40,093 nucleotides of DNA, taken from the NCBI GenBank assembly GCA_001796285.1, contig MGMD01000014.1, positions 1 to 40,093 on the forward strand, written 5' to 3'. The position numbers were made by a program, and so were the translations under genes. Source of the stretch: Chlamydiae bacterium RIFCSPLOWO2_12_FULL_45_20 (GTDB lineage: Bacteria; Chlamydiota; Chlamydiia; Chlamydiales; SM23-39). Each line of letters opens with the position of its first letter. Within the stretch, counting starts at the first letter, position 1. The notes beneath the pieces were generated by a model. The model searched no databases and was not told the DNA's origin. It saw only the letters and a list, made by a program, of their open reading frames with translations. Positions 16,287 through 23,929 of the stretch are shown piece by piece.

Positions 16287-17270
16287 ATGAAATACGCTTT
16301 TCTTTATTTAGCTGCCTGCGCGTTGATGACATCGTGCCAGACGAATCATCTGTTGGATCAGGTTGTCTCACAAACCTTTGTCCACAAATATGGCTTTGAG
16401 ACATCTGAAGAAGAATGGGAAGCTAGGGAGCAGGATGGCCTTGTTGTCTCCACCTTAAAAAATGGCGTTAAGGTCATTCGTTCTTATGAAAATGGCCAGT
16501 TGCACGGCGATACTGTCTATACCTTTCCCCATAGCGCGGTTGCTGAGAAAGTGTTTCTATACGATCAAGGAATTCTGCTCAAAGAAAGAAACAATGACCC
16601 TTCTGGAATGCCGATTCGTGAAGAGGTCTATGAATTTGACAATCGGAGGATGATTACCCTCTGGGACGAGAAAGGGGTTCCTTTGAGTATCGAAGAATAT
16701 CTGGGTGATGTGCTCATGGAAGCAAAATATTATACCCCCGAACATGAACTGGAAGCGGCTATTACGGATGGATGCGGTGAGCGGATTAAGCGAGATCGCG
16801 CAGGTCTTTTGATCTCTCGGGACGATATCCAAAACGGCGCACTGGTTGTTCGCACCACATACCACCCCAATGGAGAGACACATACTGTATCTTGCTATCA
16901 AAACTATCAACTCCATGGCCTACAGAAGAAATTCACCTCTACAGGAAAGCCCTTGATGGAGCTACACTGGAATCAGGGAGTGTTAGATGGGGACAAGATC
17001 GTTTACCGAAATGGGTACAAGGTGGCCGTGATTCCTTACGTTATGGGAGAAAAACACGGAATAGAGGTGCACTATGATGATTTGGGCAATATGATTGCGG
17101 AAATTGAGTGGCAAAAGAATAAAAAGCACGGTTCGACCAAACTTTATGAAGAAAGCTTCACCGATACAGAGTGGTTTTTCAGAGGCCAGGCCGTCAATGC
17201 TGATAAATTCAAATCCCTGGAAAACCGAGAGCGGATTGCAACAGAATTCCACGAAGGTGCAGTTCAATAG
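16287..17270 (+). CDS. YwqK/MORN-repeat lipoprotein
   Basis: A 327-residue predicted lipoprotein. The signal peptide MKYAFLYLAACALMTSC ends in a Cys-containing lipobox. The body is built of YwqK/MORN-like repeats: TLKNGVKVIRSYENGQLHGD, TTYHPNGETHTVSCYQNYQLHG, KPLMELHWNQGVLDGD, NMIAEIEWQKNKKHG. Such repeats are usually binding surfaces; no enzymatic site is visible. The frame extends upstream to 16260, but ATG at 16287 with GAGG ahead starts at the signal peptide. The place after pheT matches C. trachomatis CT476 from memory. The repeats are shared in style with the Maf-like protein at 7.2-9.1 kb. Confidence 0.85.
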   Translation: MKYAFLYLAACALMTSCQTNHLLDQVVSQTFVHKYGFETSEEEWEAREQDGLVVSTLKNGVKVIRSYENGQLHGDTVYTFPHSAVAEKVFLYDQGILLKERNNDPSGMPIREEVYEFDNRRMITLWDEKGVPLSIEEYLGDVLMEAKYYTPEHELEAAITDGCGERIKRDRAGLLISRDDIQNGALVVRTTYHPNGETHTVSCYQNYQLHGLQKKFTSTGKPLMELHWNQGVLDGDKIVYRNGYKVAVIPYVMGEKHGIEVHYDDLGNMIAEIEWQKNKKHGSTKLYEESFTDTEWFFRGQAVNADKFKSLENRERIATEFHEGAVQ

Positions 17271-17376
17271 TCTTGCGTAACCTGAAGAAATGCCGAGCGA
17301 AGCTCGGCAAGAATGGCTTGAGCGGATAAAATGTAAAGCCGCCGCAAGCCGGGCGATTTCTTTAGGTTACGCAAGA
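17271..17376. repeat. Branched inverted-repeat element (106 bp, three-way fold)
   Basis: The outer arms 17271-17291 and 17356-17376 pair at 20 of 21 positions (arm TCTTGCGTAACCTGAAGAAAT); the exception is a G-T wobble. Inside are two further hairpins: GCCGAGC/GCTCGGC (17292-17298, 17302-17308, loop GAA) and GGCTTG-A-GCGG with CCGC-CG-CAAGCC (17315-17325, 17339-17350). The whole can fold as a three-way junction in DNA or RNA. It begins at the base after the lipoprotein stop codon. No target duplication is obvious, so it may be a non-autonomous repeat unit or a structured 3' UTR. Confidence 0.75.
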
Positions 17377-17386
17377 TGTCTAATAA

Positions 17387-17413
17387 GGCAGAGGCCACCC
17401 TGCCCCTTTTTTT
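17387..17413 (+). terminator. Intrinsic terminator after the MORN lipoprotein gene
   Basis: GGCAG at 17387-17391 pairs with CTGCC at 17400-17404 and is followed by CC and seven T (17407-17413). This is a rho-independent terminator on the plus strand, placed just before the end of the convergent small lipoprotein gene. Confidence 0.6.
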
Positions 17414-17414
17414 G

Positions 17415-17669
17415 TTACTCAGATGGTTTGACGATTACTTCAGAAGGCTGAGCTGTTTCACTGGGAACTGATTCCGGAGCCTTAAGCCCTTCTACCCCGC
17501 AACATCCTCCGTTGGCTCTAGACTTCACCCTTCTTTCATGATAATCCTTCTCTTCTTGCGGCGGATTCGTTCGCATTTTTTGAGAATTATCTGACTGCGA
17601 AGTGGCTGGTTGTTGACAACCAATGGCTAACGTTGTCAAACAAAGAACCGTAGCTACTACTTTTTTCAT
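17415..17669 (-). CDS. Small lipoprotein, unknown function
   Basis: An 84-residue protein with a lipoprotein signal (MKKVVATVLCLTTLAIGC, lipobox LAIGC). The mature part is polar and Ser/Pro/Glu-rich, with a Cys pair in RANGGCCGVEGLKAPES. Start ATG at 17669 has AGGAG seven bases upstream, a strong site. No family is recognised. Convergent with the MORN lipoprotein gene and divergent from the small coiled-coil gene at 17846. Confidence 0.7.
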   Translation of the reverse strand: MKKVVATVLCLTTLAIGCQQPATSQSDNSQKMRTNPPQEEKDYHERRVKSRANGGCCGVEGLKAPESVPSETAQPSEVIVKPSE

Positions 17670-17740
17670 CTCTAAACTCCTGCTGTTAGGACAATTCCAA
17701 CTGTACCGTCAGACCTTTTTTTCGGGAAGCAAAAATCTTG

Positions 17741-17758
17741 CTGGCATGGTTTTTGCAT
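17741..17758 (+). promoter_or_regulatory. Candidate sigma-54 promoter (-24/-12)
   Basis: CTGGCATGGTTTTTGCAT matches the sigma-54 consensus TGGCAC-N5-TTGC with correct spacing and one mismatch (T for the last C of the -24 box); the GG and GC dinucleotides are intact. It lies in a 176-base divergent intergenic region and points at the gene at 17846, with transcription expected near 17768. The same window encodes a sigma-54 activator with a DNA-binding end. Confidence 0.55.
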
Positions 17759-17777
17759 CTTAATTCTATGAGAGCTA

Positions 17778-17803
17778 ATAGACCTCTTGCATAACTGAGG
17801 TCT
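17778..17803 (+). repeat. Dispersed repeat copy (core ATAGACCTCTTGCATAA), hairpin form
   Basis: The core occupies 17778-17794. AGACCTC (17780-17786) pairs with GAGGTCT (17797-17803) around a 10-base loop. It lies in the expected leader of the gene at 17846, downstream of the sigma-54 site. Related copies occur at 28151, 28518 and (reverse) 32534. Confidence 0.6.
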
Positions 17804-17845
17804 AAGAGGGTGTCTACAATAAAATATAAACCCGTGGGTATAAAA

Positions 17846-18055
17846 ATGAAAAACAAAACTCTTCTCAAAAAAATAGCGCGGTTAGAAAGTATGAATGATC
17901 AGATTACAGCAGAACTTGCTTTTCTTGAGCATCTCGCTAAAGCTTTGGGATTTGCAGAAGGGTTAAAAACACTCAAGGCAGCTGCTATCGAGATGCTAGA
18001 AACAGATCAGAAAAAAGAAGCGAAGGCTGAAAATGACTGGGAACCAAATTCATAA
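17846..18055 (+). CDS. Small coiled-coil protein, unknown
   Basis: A 69-residue charged protein (MKNKTLLKKIARLESMNDQI, then LAFLEHLAKALGFAEGLKTL) with heptad-like leucines and a Lys/Glu-rich tail. The open frame reaches back to 17810, but ATG at 17846 starts the coherent part. There is no strong ribosome site; GTGGG lies upstream. Codon use and the helical pattern suggest a real gene. No family is recognised. Control by sigma-54 is inferred from the site at 17741, and a long hairpin repeat follows the stop codon directly. Confidence 0.6.
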   Translation: MKNKTLLKKIARLESMNDQITAELAFLEHLAKALGFAEGLKTLKAAAIEMLETDQKKEAKAENDWEPNS

Positions 18056-18063
18056 CTCACTTT

Positions 18064-18226
18064 ATACCATTTGCGAGAAATAAATTCATAAATTAGGGCT
18101 GGGTAACGTGGCAGATTTGAATGGTCGTTTTGCAGCTCATGTTTTTAAACATGAGCAAGAAAGGATCGTTCAAAGATGACATGTTATACGGCCCTAATTT
18201 ATGAATTTATTTCTCGCAAATGGTAT
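18064..18226. mobile_element. MITE-like element, 163 bp, one long hairpin
   Basis: Perfect 36-bp inverted ends at 18064-18099 and 18191-18226 begin ATACCATTTGCGAG. TA dinucleotides at 18065-18066 and 18224-18225 could be a TA target duplication of the Tc1/mariner/IS630 kind. The interior is also self-complementary: a central perfect 10-bp hairpin (GCTCATGTTT at 18135, AAACATGAGC at 18147, loop TT), and between it and the ends about 21 of 34 positions match, with most transition mismatches leaving G-U pairs on the plus strand. No ORF is inside. A 20-bp end fragment recurs at 28169. Confidence 0.75.
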
Positions 18227-18283
18227 TACGCACAGAGGAAGTCTTCTGTCCTGGACTGTTTGAAAGCGGCAAAATGATCCTAC

Positions 18284-19234
18284 CTAGCGGCAAAAAGTGC
18301 CGCCTTGAAGAGCCAACTTCTCTTCATGACTCCACTTGCGAAAGGGCTTGCCATCAGAGACAAAAGGCCTGACTCTAGACGCCGCCCCGCACTCTTCTGA
18401 GCAGCACCCTCGATGCGCTTCTAAGCAAGATCGACAGGTAAGGAAGAGAGCGTTACAATCCATATTCGCACAGTTGACGTAGGTGTCATTAGGCGTGGTG
18501 CAGTAGCTACAACAAGTAATCGGGTTCTCTGCCCCATCGGAAATGGGAACCGCTAGGCGATCATCAAACACAAAGAGCTTGCCCTTCCAATGTTCATCCC
18601 CGTACTCTATCCCATAGTTAATCACGCCCCCCTCTAGTTGGTAAACGTTCTCAAATCCCTCTTTTTTCATCATACTGGAGAAAAACTCACACCGGATGCC
18701 CCCTGTGCAGTACATCAAAACCTTGGTTTCCTTAGGATTGCGGGCTTTTTTCAATTTTTTTATATATTCTGGAAACTCCCGAAAAGTCTCCACATCAGGC
18801 CTTTCTGCCCCTTCAAAATGTCCGATCAAAGATTCGTAGTGATTTCTGACATCGAGAAGAAGGGTATCTTCGCTTCGATTCTTCAACATCTCCTTCCACT
18901 GAGAGGGGGAGACATGTTCTGCCCTATAGGAAAAATCAACCTCGCACCGAACGGAGACCAGTTCTTTTCTGTACTTGACCGTCATTTTTTCAAAGGTATG
19001 CTCATCCAACATGTGAACCTTAAAAGCCATTTCTTGAAAACTCTGCCCCACCCAGGCCATATATTCATCAGCATGAGGAGAAAGTCCGCTGGCTTGGCCA
19101 TTAATGCCCTGCTCAGAGATATAGATGCGACCTTTAAAGTCGCGATCCTTAAAGAATTCTTTGTGCTTCTTGATGAGTGTCTTTGGATCTTCAATCCTAC
19201 CGATATGATAGTAAGCCAAAACTTTATATCTCAT
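18284..19234 (-). CDS. trhO: tRNA uridine(34) hydroxylase TrhO (YceA)
   Basis: Rhodanese-family enzyme that hydroxylates U34 of tRNAs on the way to 5-methoxyuridine derivatives. It has an N-terminal YceA domain (KVLAYYHIGRIEDP, YISEQGINGQASG), a central rhodanese domain (LLLDVRNHYES and the active loop CTGGIRCE), and a Cys-rich C-terminal zinc-like part (ITCCSYCTTPNDTYVNCANM). At 316 residues it has normal length. Its last codons contain a hairpin, GCGGCA/TGCCGC (18287-18303), next to the stop. It is divergent from rpsD, the same pairing as in C. trachomatis. Confidence 0.93.
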   Translation of the reverse strand: MRYKVLAYYHIGRIEDPKTLIKKHKEFFKDRDFKGRIYISEQGINGQASGLSPHADEYMAWVGQSFQEMAFKVHMLDEHTFEKMTVKYRKELVSVRCEVDFSYRAEHVSPSQWKEMLKNRSEDTLLLDVRNHYESLIGHFEGAERPDVETFREFPEYIKKLKKARNPKETKVLMYCTGGIRCEFFSSMMKKEGFENVYQLEGGVINYGIEYGDEHWKGKLFVFDDRLAVPISDGAENPITCCSYCTTPNDTYVNCANMDCNALFLTCRSCLEAHRGCCSEECGAASRVRPFVSDGKPFRKWSHEEKLALQGGTFCR

Positions 19235-19279
19235 AAGTCAGAAATTCTACTGTACTTTTGGAGATATGTGCAATTAAAT

Positions 19280-19308
19280 TTGCAAAAATTTACCCCTTAC
19301 GCTACACT
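19280..19308 (+). promoter_or_regulatory. Sigma-70-type promoter for rpsD
   Basis: TTGCAA (19280-19285), a 17-base spacer and TACACT (19303-19308). The start would be near 19315, giving a leader of about 37 bases with AGGAG ahead of the rpsD ATG. Confidence 0.5.
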
Positions 19309-19351
19309 CTGAACTCTTTAAAACCGATTATTTGTTCAGGAGTTAAACCGA

Positions 19352-19972
19352 ATGGCTCGCTACAGAGGACCCAAGAACCGCATCGCCCGAAAATTTGGAG
19401 CAAACATTTTCGGAAAAATGCGCAACCCAATGCTACACAAGCAACACCCTCCGGGTATGCATGGGGCAAAACGTAAGAAAAAATCTGATTACGGCGCTCA
19501 GCTCGACGAGAGACAAAAACTAAAGGCTGTATACGGTATGATTAGCCAAAAGCAGCTGGTCAATGCATACAGAAAAGCTGTAGAGAAGACTGGGCATACT
19601 CCCACACTGTTTATAGAACAGCTGGAATGTCGATTGGACAATGTTGTGTATAGACTCCGCCTTGCGCAGACTATTTTTGCTGCACAGCAGCTTGTTTCTC
19701 ATGGACACGTTCTCGTCAATGGGAAAAAAGTAGATCGACGCTCCTTCTTAGTAAAGCCCGGCATGACTGTGTCCATTAAAGAGGCTTCTAAAAAGATGAA
19801 ACCTATTCTCACGTCACAGGAAACCTTAAACCGAGAAGTGCCTGAGTACCTTTCCTTAGATGGCGATAAATTTTCAGGAAAACTCCTCTCTTCACCCCAA
19901 CTCGATCAGATTCCCCTTCCCCTTCCCATCAACATACCCCTTGTATGCGAGTTTATTTCCCATACATCCTAA
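19352..19972 (+). CDS. rpsD: 30S ribosomal protein S4
   Basis: Primary 16S rRNA-binding protein of the small subunit body, often also a translational repressor. The N-terminal part ([20 protein letters not shown]) and the S4 RNA-binding domain ([37 protein letters not shown]) are clear; length is 206 residues. It is a lone gene here, away from the alpha operon, as in Chlamydiae. AGGAG lies about 9 bases before the ATG. Confidence 0.97.
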   Translation: MARYRGPKNRIARKFGANIFGKMRNPMLHKQHPPGMHGAKRKKKSDYGAQLDERQKLKAVYGMISQKQLVNAYRKAVEKTGHTPTLFIEQLECRLDNVVYRLRLAQTIFAAQQLVSHGHVLVNGKKVDRRSFLVKPGMTVSIKEASKKMKPILTSQETLNREVPEYLSLDGDKFSGKLLSSPQLDQIPLPLPINIPLVCEFISHTS

Positions 19973-19984
19973 TGGAACCCATTC

Positions 19985-20005
19985 CCCCCAGAAAGACCCT
20001 GGGGG
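19985..20005. other. GC-rich hairpin after rpsD
   Basis: CCCCCAG at 19985-19991 and CTGGGGG at 19999-20005 form a strong 7-bp stem. On the plus strand it is followed by an A-rich run, not T, so it is not a classical terminator. It may stabilise the rpsD mRNA 3' end. Confidence 0.4.
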
Positions 20006-20042
20006 CGCCCACAAAAAAAACAATAAAACCACGCTGGCCTGA

Positions 20043-21509
20043 ATGAAACAACTATTCTTACGCAAGAAGCTCAAAGCAGACTTTGTCGAGGTCGACGAAG
20101 AGCACCATGGACTGCAACGCCACCTTGGATGGTTCCAACTCATTGTCATTGGCATTGGAGCAATTATTGGAGCCGGGATTTTCGTAATCACTGGTAAAGC
20201 CGCTGCTGAATACGCGGGGCCCGCGATTCTCCTTTCCTTCGTATTGGCATCCATTATTTGCGTATTTGCAGGATTGTGTTACGCAGAACTCTCTTCCTTG
20301 ATTCCGATTGCTGGGGGATCCTATTCGTACGCCTACGTCGCTTTGGGGGAACTACCTGCCTGGGTCATTGGGTGGGCCGTGACGGGACAATACATCTTCT
20401 CAGCATCAACGGTTGCGGCGGGCTGGTCTGGCTATTTGCGAAGCTTCCTTCAAGACTGGGGGATGGCAGTACCTGCAAAACTGGCCTCCTCTCCTTTCCG
20501 CTATGATATTGGCGACGGCTGGTCCCTTACAGGAGCATTCTTCGACTTGCCTGCCATGTGCCTAGTGATCTTAATTGGAATCATGATTTGTGTCGGGATT
20601 AAGGCAGTGGCTCGTTTTAATAGTCTCATGGTCATTATTAAACTGAGCACAGTCACTCTTTTTGTTTTGCTCGGCATTGCGCACGTAGACACAGCAAACT
20701 GGGTTCCTTTCATTCCAGAAAACACGGGCCACTTTGGCGACTTTGGTTGGACTGGGGTGATTCGTGCGGCGGGGCTCGTCTTTTTTGCCTATATTGGATT
20801 TGACACAGTCTCGACTCTTGCGCAAGATGCCAAAAACCCACAAAAAGACCTACCGCGGGGAATCCTAGGTTCCTTGGCCGTTTGTACAGTAGCCTATATC
20901 GTGGTTGCAGGGGTTCTCACCGGTATTGTAAGCTACACTATGCTTAATGTTCCCGATCCGATTGCTGTTGCGTTGAACGCGATGGGTCCCTCATTTTTCT
21001 GGGTTTCTTCGATTGTAAAAATAGCGGTACTTGCCGGGTTAGCTTCAGTAGTGCTTGTACAGATTTTGGGACAAACCCGTGTGTTTCTCGCGGTAGGAAA
21101 AGATGGTCTTCTTCCTAAACGCATGTCAAAAATCAACGCAAAAACGAGAACTCCTATTGTCGCCTCTATTACTGCTGTTCTCGCCTGTATGATTCTAGCT
21201 GGCACGTTTCCGGTAGAAATCTTAGCCCAGCTAGTTTCCATGCTTACCCTTTTCATCTTTGGAATTGTCTGCTTAGGAGTATGGATTTTACGCCATACCC
21301 ACCCAGAATTTAAACGTCCCTTTAAAGTACCCTTGGTTCCCTGGGTTCCTCTTTTAGGGATTCTTGTGTGCTTGGGACAAATGCTCTGTTTACCGCTAAT
21401 CACATGGGGACAGTTTGGCTTTTGGCTCATTGTTGGATTCTTGATCTATTTTAGCTATGGCATTAAGCACAGCGTGATCAGAGTCAAACACACAGAAAGA
21501 AAAGACTGA
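20043..21509 (+). CDS. APC-family amino acid permease
   Basis: A 488-residue transporter with about 12 membrane helices, closest in pattern to the CAT/YfnA branch of the APC superfamily. Helix 1 carries the substrate-binding glycine run GIGAIIGAGIFVITG; helix 2-3 AGLCYAELSSLIPIAGGSYSYAYVALGEL and FFAYIGFDTVSTLAQDAKNPQKDLP are also conserved. It should import an amino acid by proton symport, useful to an intracellular bacterium with limited biosynthesis. Substrate cannot be assigned. It follows rpsD by 70 bases and has no clear ribosome site. Confidence 0.9.
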   Translation: MKQLFLRKKLKADFVEVDEEHHGLQRHLGWFQLIVIGIGAIIGAGIFVITGKAAAEYAGPAILLSFVLASIICVFAGLCYAELSSLIPIAGGSYSYAYVALGELPAWVIGWAVTGQYIFSASTVAAGWSGYLRSFLQDWGMAVPAKLASSPFRYDIGDGWSLTGAFFDLPAMCLVILIGIMICVGIKAVARFNSLMVIIKLSTVTLFVLLGIAHVDTANWVPFIPENTGHFGDFGWTGVIRAAGLVFFAYIGFDTVSTLAQDAKNPQKDLPRGILGSLAVCTVAYIVVAGVLTGIVSYTMLNVPDPIAVALNAMGPSFFWVSSIVKIAVLAGLASVVLVQILGQTRVFLAVGKDGLLPKRMSKINAKTRTPIVASITAVLACMILAGTFPVEILAQLVSMLTLFIFGIVCLGVWILRHTHPEFKRPFKVPLVPWVPLLGILVCLGQMLCLPLITWGQFGFWLIVGFLIYFSYGIKHSVIRVKHTERKD

Positions 21510-21560
21510 AGCAAAATCCCCAGCATCTCTCGGCAGATGAGTGCAAAAAACGACTATAAT

Positions 21561-23039
21561 TCAGGGTTCGTCGCTTTTCGGGATCATGAGGTATACTTTA
21601 ATTTCTTTCCAAGAAAACAAACAAATAGAGCATAAAAAGATGAGAGCAAGCAGCATAAATTGTGCCCCTTGATCCAACGTTCGATCACTGGACATATCCA
21701 GCCAAAACTCTTTCACGCTGCCTGTAATCAGAGTAGCAGCTAGGCAGGCCGTCCCTAACTTTACGAAAAAACTCCAGCAAGAGGATCCTATCTCCCCTCT
21801 ATAAAGAATCGCACAATTGACAAATGAGCTAACGCTTGTCGCGATAGCCACACTGACCGTCCCCCACCCACAAACAAAGACAAAGAGCGCATTTAAAGCC
21901 ACGTTGACTCCTACTGAAAATAGAGAGGCAAGGCTTGGCAAGCGGTAGTTTTTATTGGAATAACAGTGAGTCGCCAGAATGAGTGTACAAACCGAAGGGA
22001 TAAGGCCCATACCATAGCCTACGAGACAGCGAGACGTTTCCATCACATCATTGGGGCTAAAATCCCCATGGCCAAAAAGAAGGCTAACCGCTTCTTCTGA
22101 TAGAGCACAAATCCCAAAAGTCGCAATCATCATCAGCGCTATTCCAATCTTTAGCGCATGCTCCAGGAGCTCTGTTTTTTTTCCTTCCTCTCGTGCGCGC
22201 GAAAGCGGGGGTAAAAGAGCTCCCGTCAATCCCATCCCAAACAGGGCTAAAGGCAATTGCTGTACGCGAATCGCGTACCAAAGATAAGCGGGCCCCTTGA
22301 GATCCGCTATTCGCGCGAAAATAGGATCTAAAGCGCTATTAAACTGAACAGCGCCAATCCCCAGAATTCCCAGCATTAAAGGTTTGATAAGCTTTTTACA
22401 ATCCTCAGAAAAAATCTTCGGCTTCATCCATTCTTTGATAGAAAGAAGACTCCATCCCTCAAAAATCGTTACAAACCACTGGCCGGCAAATGCAAGAGTC
22501 ACTGCGATCGCTAAACAATGGACATCGGGAGCGAAGAAGGCAGAAGTAATCCAAATAACGTTAAACACTACTGGAGCTGCAGCAGGGATAAAGTATTTCT
22601 GTCGACATTGCAACAGCGAACTATTAAGACCATACAAACAAATGAAAAAAAGCCCCGGAGTCATCCACATCATCAAGTGGACAATTTCAGCCCAATCAGG
22701 TCCAATCCAAAGACTGATCAACCATAAAAGTCCTTCTAAAAATAGAACGATGAACCCTAGTAAGAAGGTCATAGAAAAGACAACATCGCGATAAAAGGCA
22801 CTCCCGTTTTCTTTCATTTCGATAAAATGCGGAACAAAAGCTGCGTTCATATTCCCCTCCCCGAGTAGGCGTCTAAAAAGATTCGCCAACCGGTAGGCGA
22901 CAAAAAACGCAGCGATTTCGGGGGACGAACCAAAGTTGATCGCCATGGCTACGTCTCGAATCAGCCCGCTAATGCGGCTAAACAAGGTACCTGCAAAAAA
23001 AGATTTGGCAGATTGCAAGACTGTTTGTACGGTATCCAT
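21561..23039 (-). CDS. murJ: Lipid II flippase MurJ
   Basis: MOP-superfamily flippase that moves lipid II across the inner membrane. The 492-residue sequence has 13-14 helices and the family N-terminus (GTLFSRISGLIRDVAMAINFG, LANLFRRLLGEGNMNAAFVPHF), including the Arg residues of the central cavity. It is divergent from nfo with a 29-base gap, so the promoters must overlap the coding starts. The murJ (mviN) and nfo pairing is conserved in C. trachomatis. Confidence 0.95.
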   Translation of the reverse strand: MDTVQTVLQSAKSFFAGTLFSRISGLIRDVAMAINFGSSPEIAAFFVAYRLANLFRRLLGEGNMNAAFVPHFIEMKENGSAFYRDVVFSMTFLLGFIVLFLEGLLWLISLWIGPDWAEIVHLMMWMTPGLFFICLYGLNSSLLQCRQKYFIPAAAPVVFNVIWITSAFFAPDVHCLAIAVTLAFAGQWFVTIFEGWSLLSIKEWMKPKIFSEDCKKLIKPLMLGILGIGAVQFNSALDPIFARIADLKGPAYLWYAIRVQQLPLALFGMGLTGALLPPLSRAREEGKKTELLEHALKIGIALMMIATFGICALSEEAVSLLFGHGDFSPNDVMETSRCLVGYGMGLIPSVCTLILATHCYSNKNYRLPSLASLFSVGVNVALNALFVFVCGWGTVSVAIATSVSSFVNCAILYRGEIGSSCWSFFVKLGTACLAATLITGSVKEFWLDMSSDRTLDQGAQFMLLALIFLCSICLFSWKEIKVYLMIPKSDEP

Positions 23040-23068
23040 GTTGAAAGAATCGATCTCCTTGAGATAAA

Positions 23069-23929
23069 ATGCAAGAGCAGATGAAAAAGATCATACTAGG
23101 GGCACACACTTCTGCTGCTGGAGGAGCGCACAAGGCACTTTACGAAGGCAAGGCGATTGGCGCAACGACGATCCAGTTTTTTACAAGCAATCAAAAACGG
23201 TGGAAAGGAAGGACAATTGACAAAGAGGAGCTTTTAGCTTGGGAAAAAGCCCTAAGCGAAACGGGCATGACCCAGATCATGAGCCATGATAGCTATCTCA
23301 TCAATTTAGGTTCGCCAGATCTCGAACTCTTAACCAAAAGTAAAGAAGCGTTTCGAAGAGAAATCGAGCGCTGTCATCTCTTGAATGTATCCTTCTTGAA
23401 CTTCCATCCCGGAGCGGCCACCTCAGGCACTATAGAGGAGTGCCTTGAAACGATTGTAGACAGTCTACTGTCCATGGAAAATCTTGTACATCAAGGCAAA
23501 ACAAAACTTCTTTTAGAGACTACAGCAGGACAAGGAACGAGTGTTGGCTACTGCTTTGAACATATCGGGATGATCCTTCACGAAGTGAAAGGCCACATTC
23601 CAATAGGGGTGTGCGTGGACACCTGTCACATTTTTGCAGCTGGCTACGATATCCGGACCAAAGAAGCGTGGAGAAAAACTCTCAAAGAGTTTGACCGCCA
23701 TATTGGTCTTGAACATTTGAACGCCTTTCACCTCAATGACTCGGTGAAAGATCTCGGTTCTAGAGTCGACCGCCATGCAGATATTGGAGCTGGAAAAATC
23801 GGTCTTGAATGTTTTCGCTATATCATGACGCATTTCGACCAGCCTAAATATTTAGAAACGCCAAATGGGCCCCCCAGATGGAAAGATGAAATCACAATCC
23901 TTCGGAAATATGCAGAAGAAAAAAATTAA
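23069..23929 (+). CDS. nfo: Endonuclease IV (AP endonuclease)
   Basis: Zinc-dependent AP endonuclease of base-excision repair. The TIM-barrel shows the metal and DNA-binding motifs [66 protein letters not shown] and FLETP-like YLETPNG. Length is 286 residues from ATG 23069; ATG at 23081 is an equally good start. The last 20 bases overlap asnS. Confidence 0.96.
   Translation: MQEQMKKIILGAHTSAAGGAHKALYEGKAIGATTIQFFTSNQKRWKGRTIDKEELLAWEKALSETGMTQIMSHDSYLINLGSPDLELLTKSKEAFRREIERCHLLNVSFLNFHPGAATSGTIEECLETIVDSLLSMENLVHQGKTKLLLETTAGQGTSVGYCFEHIGMILHEVKGHIPIGVCVDTCHIFAAGYDIRTKEAWRKTLKEFDRHIGLEHLNAFHLNDSVKDLGSRVDRHADIGAGKIGLECFRYIMTHFDQPKYLETPNGPPRWKDEITILRKYAEEKN

Noticed and set aside
18266..18303. 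Direct GCGGCAAAA repeats after trhO as a repeat array
   Set aside because: Only two copies exist, one within the last trhO codons; no array or CRISPR-like spacing is present.
18638..19312. Long plus-strand frame opposite trhO
   Set aside because: It is fully antisense to a clear enzyme gene, has no ribosome site and resembles no protein family.
20571..21430. Minus-strand frames within the permease gene
   Set aside because: They lie opposite a strongly conserved 12-helix transporter and have the composition of reversed membrane codons.
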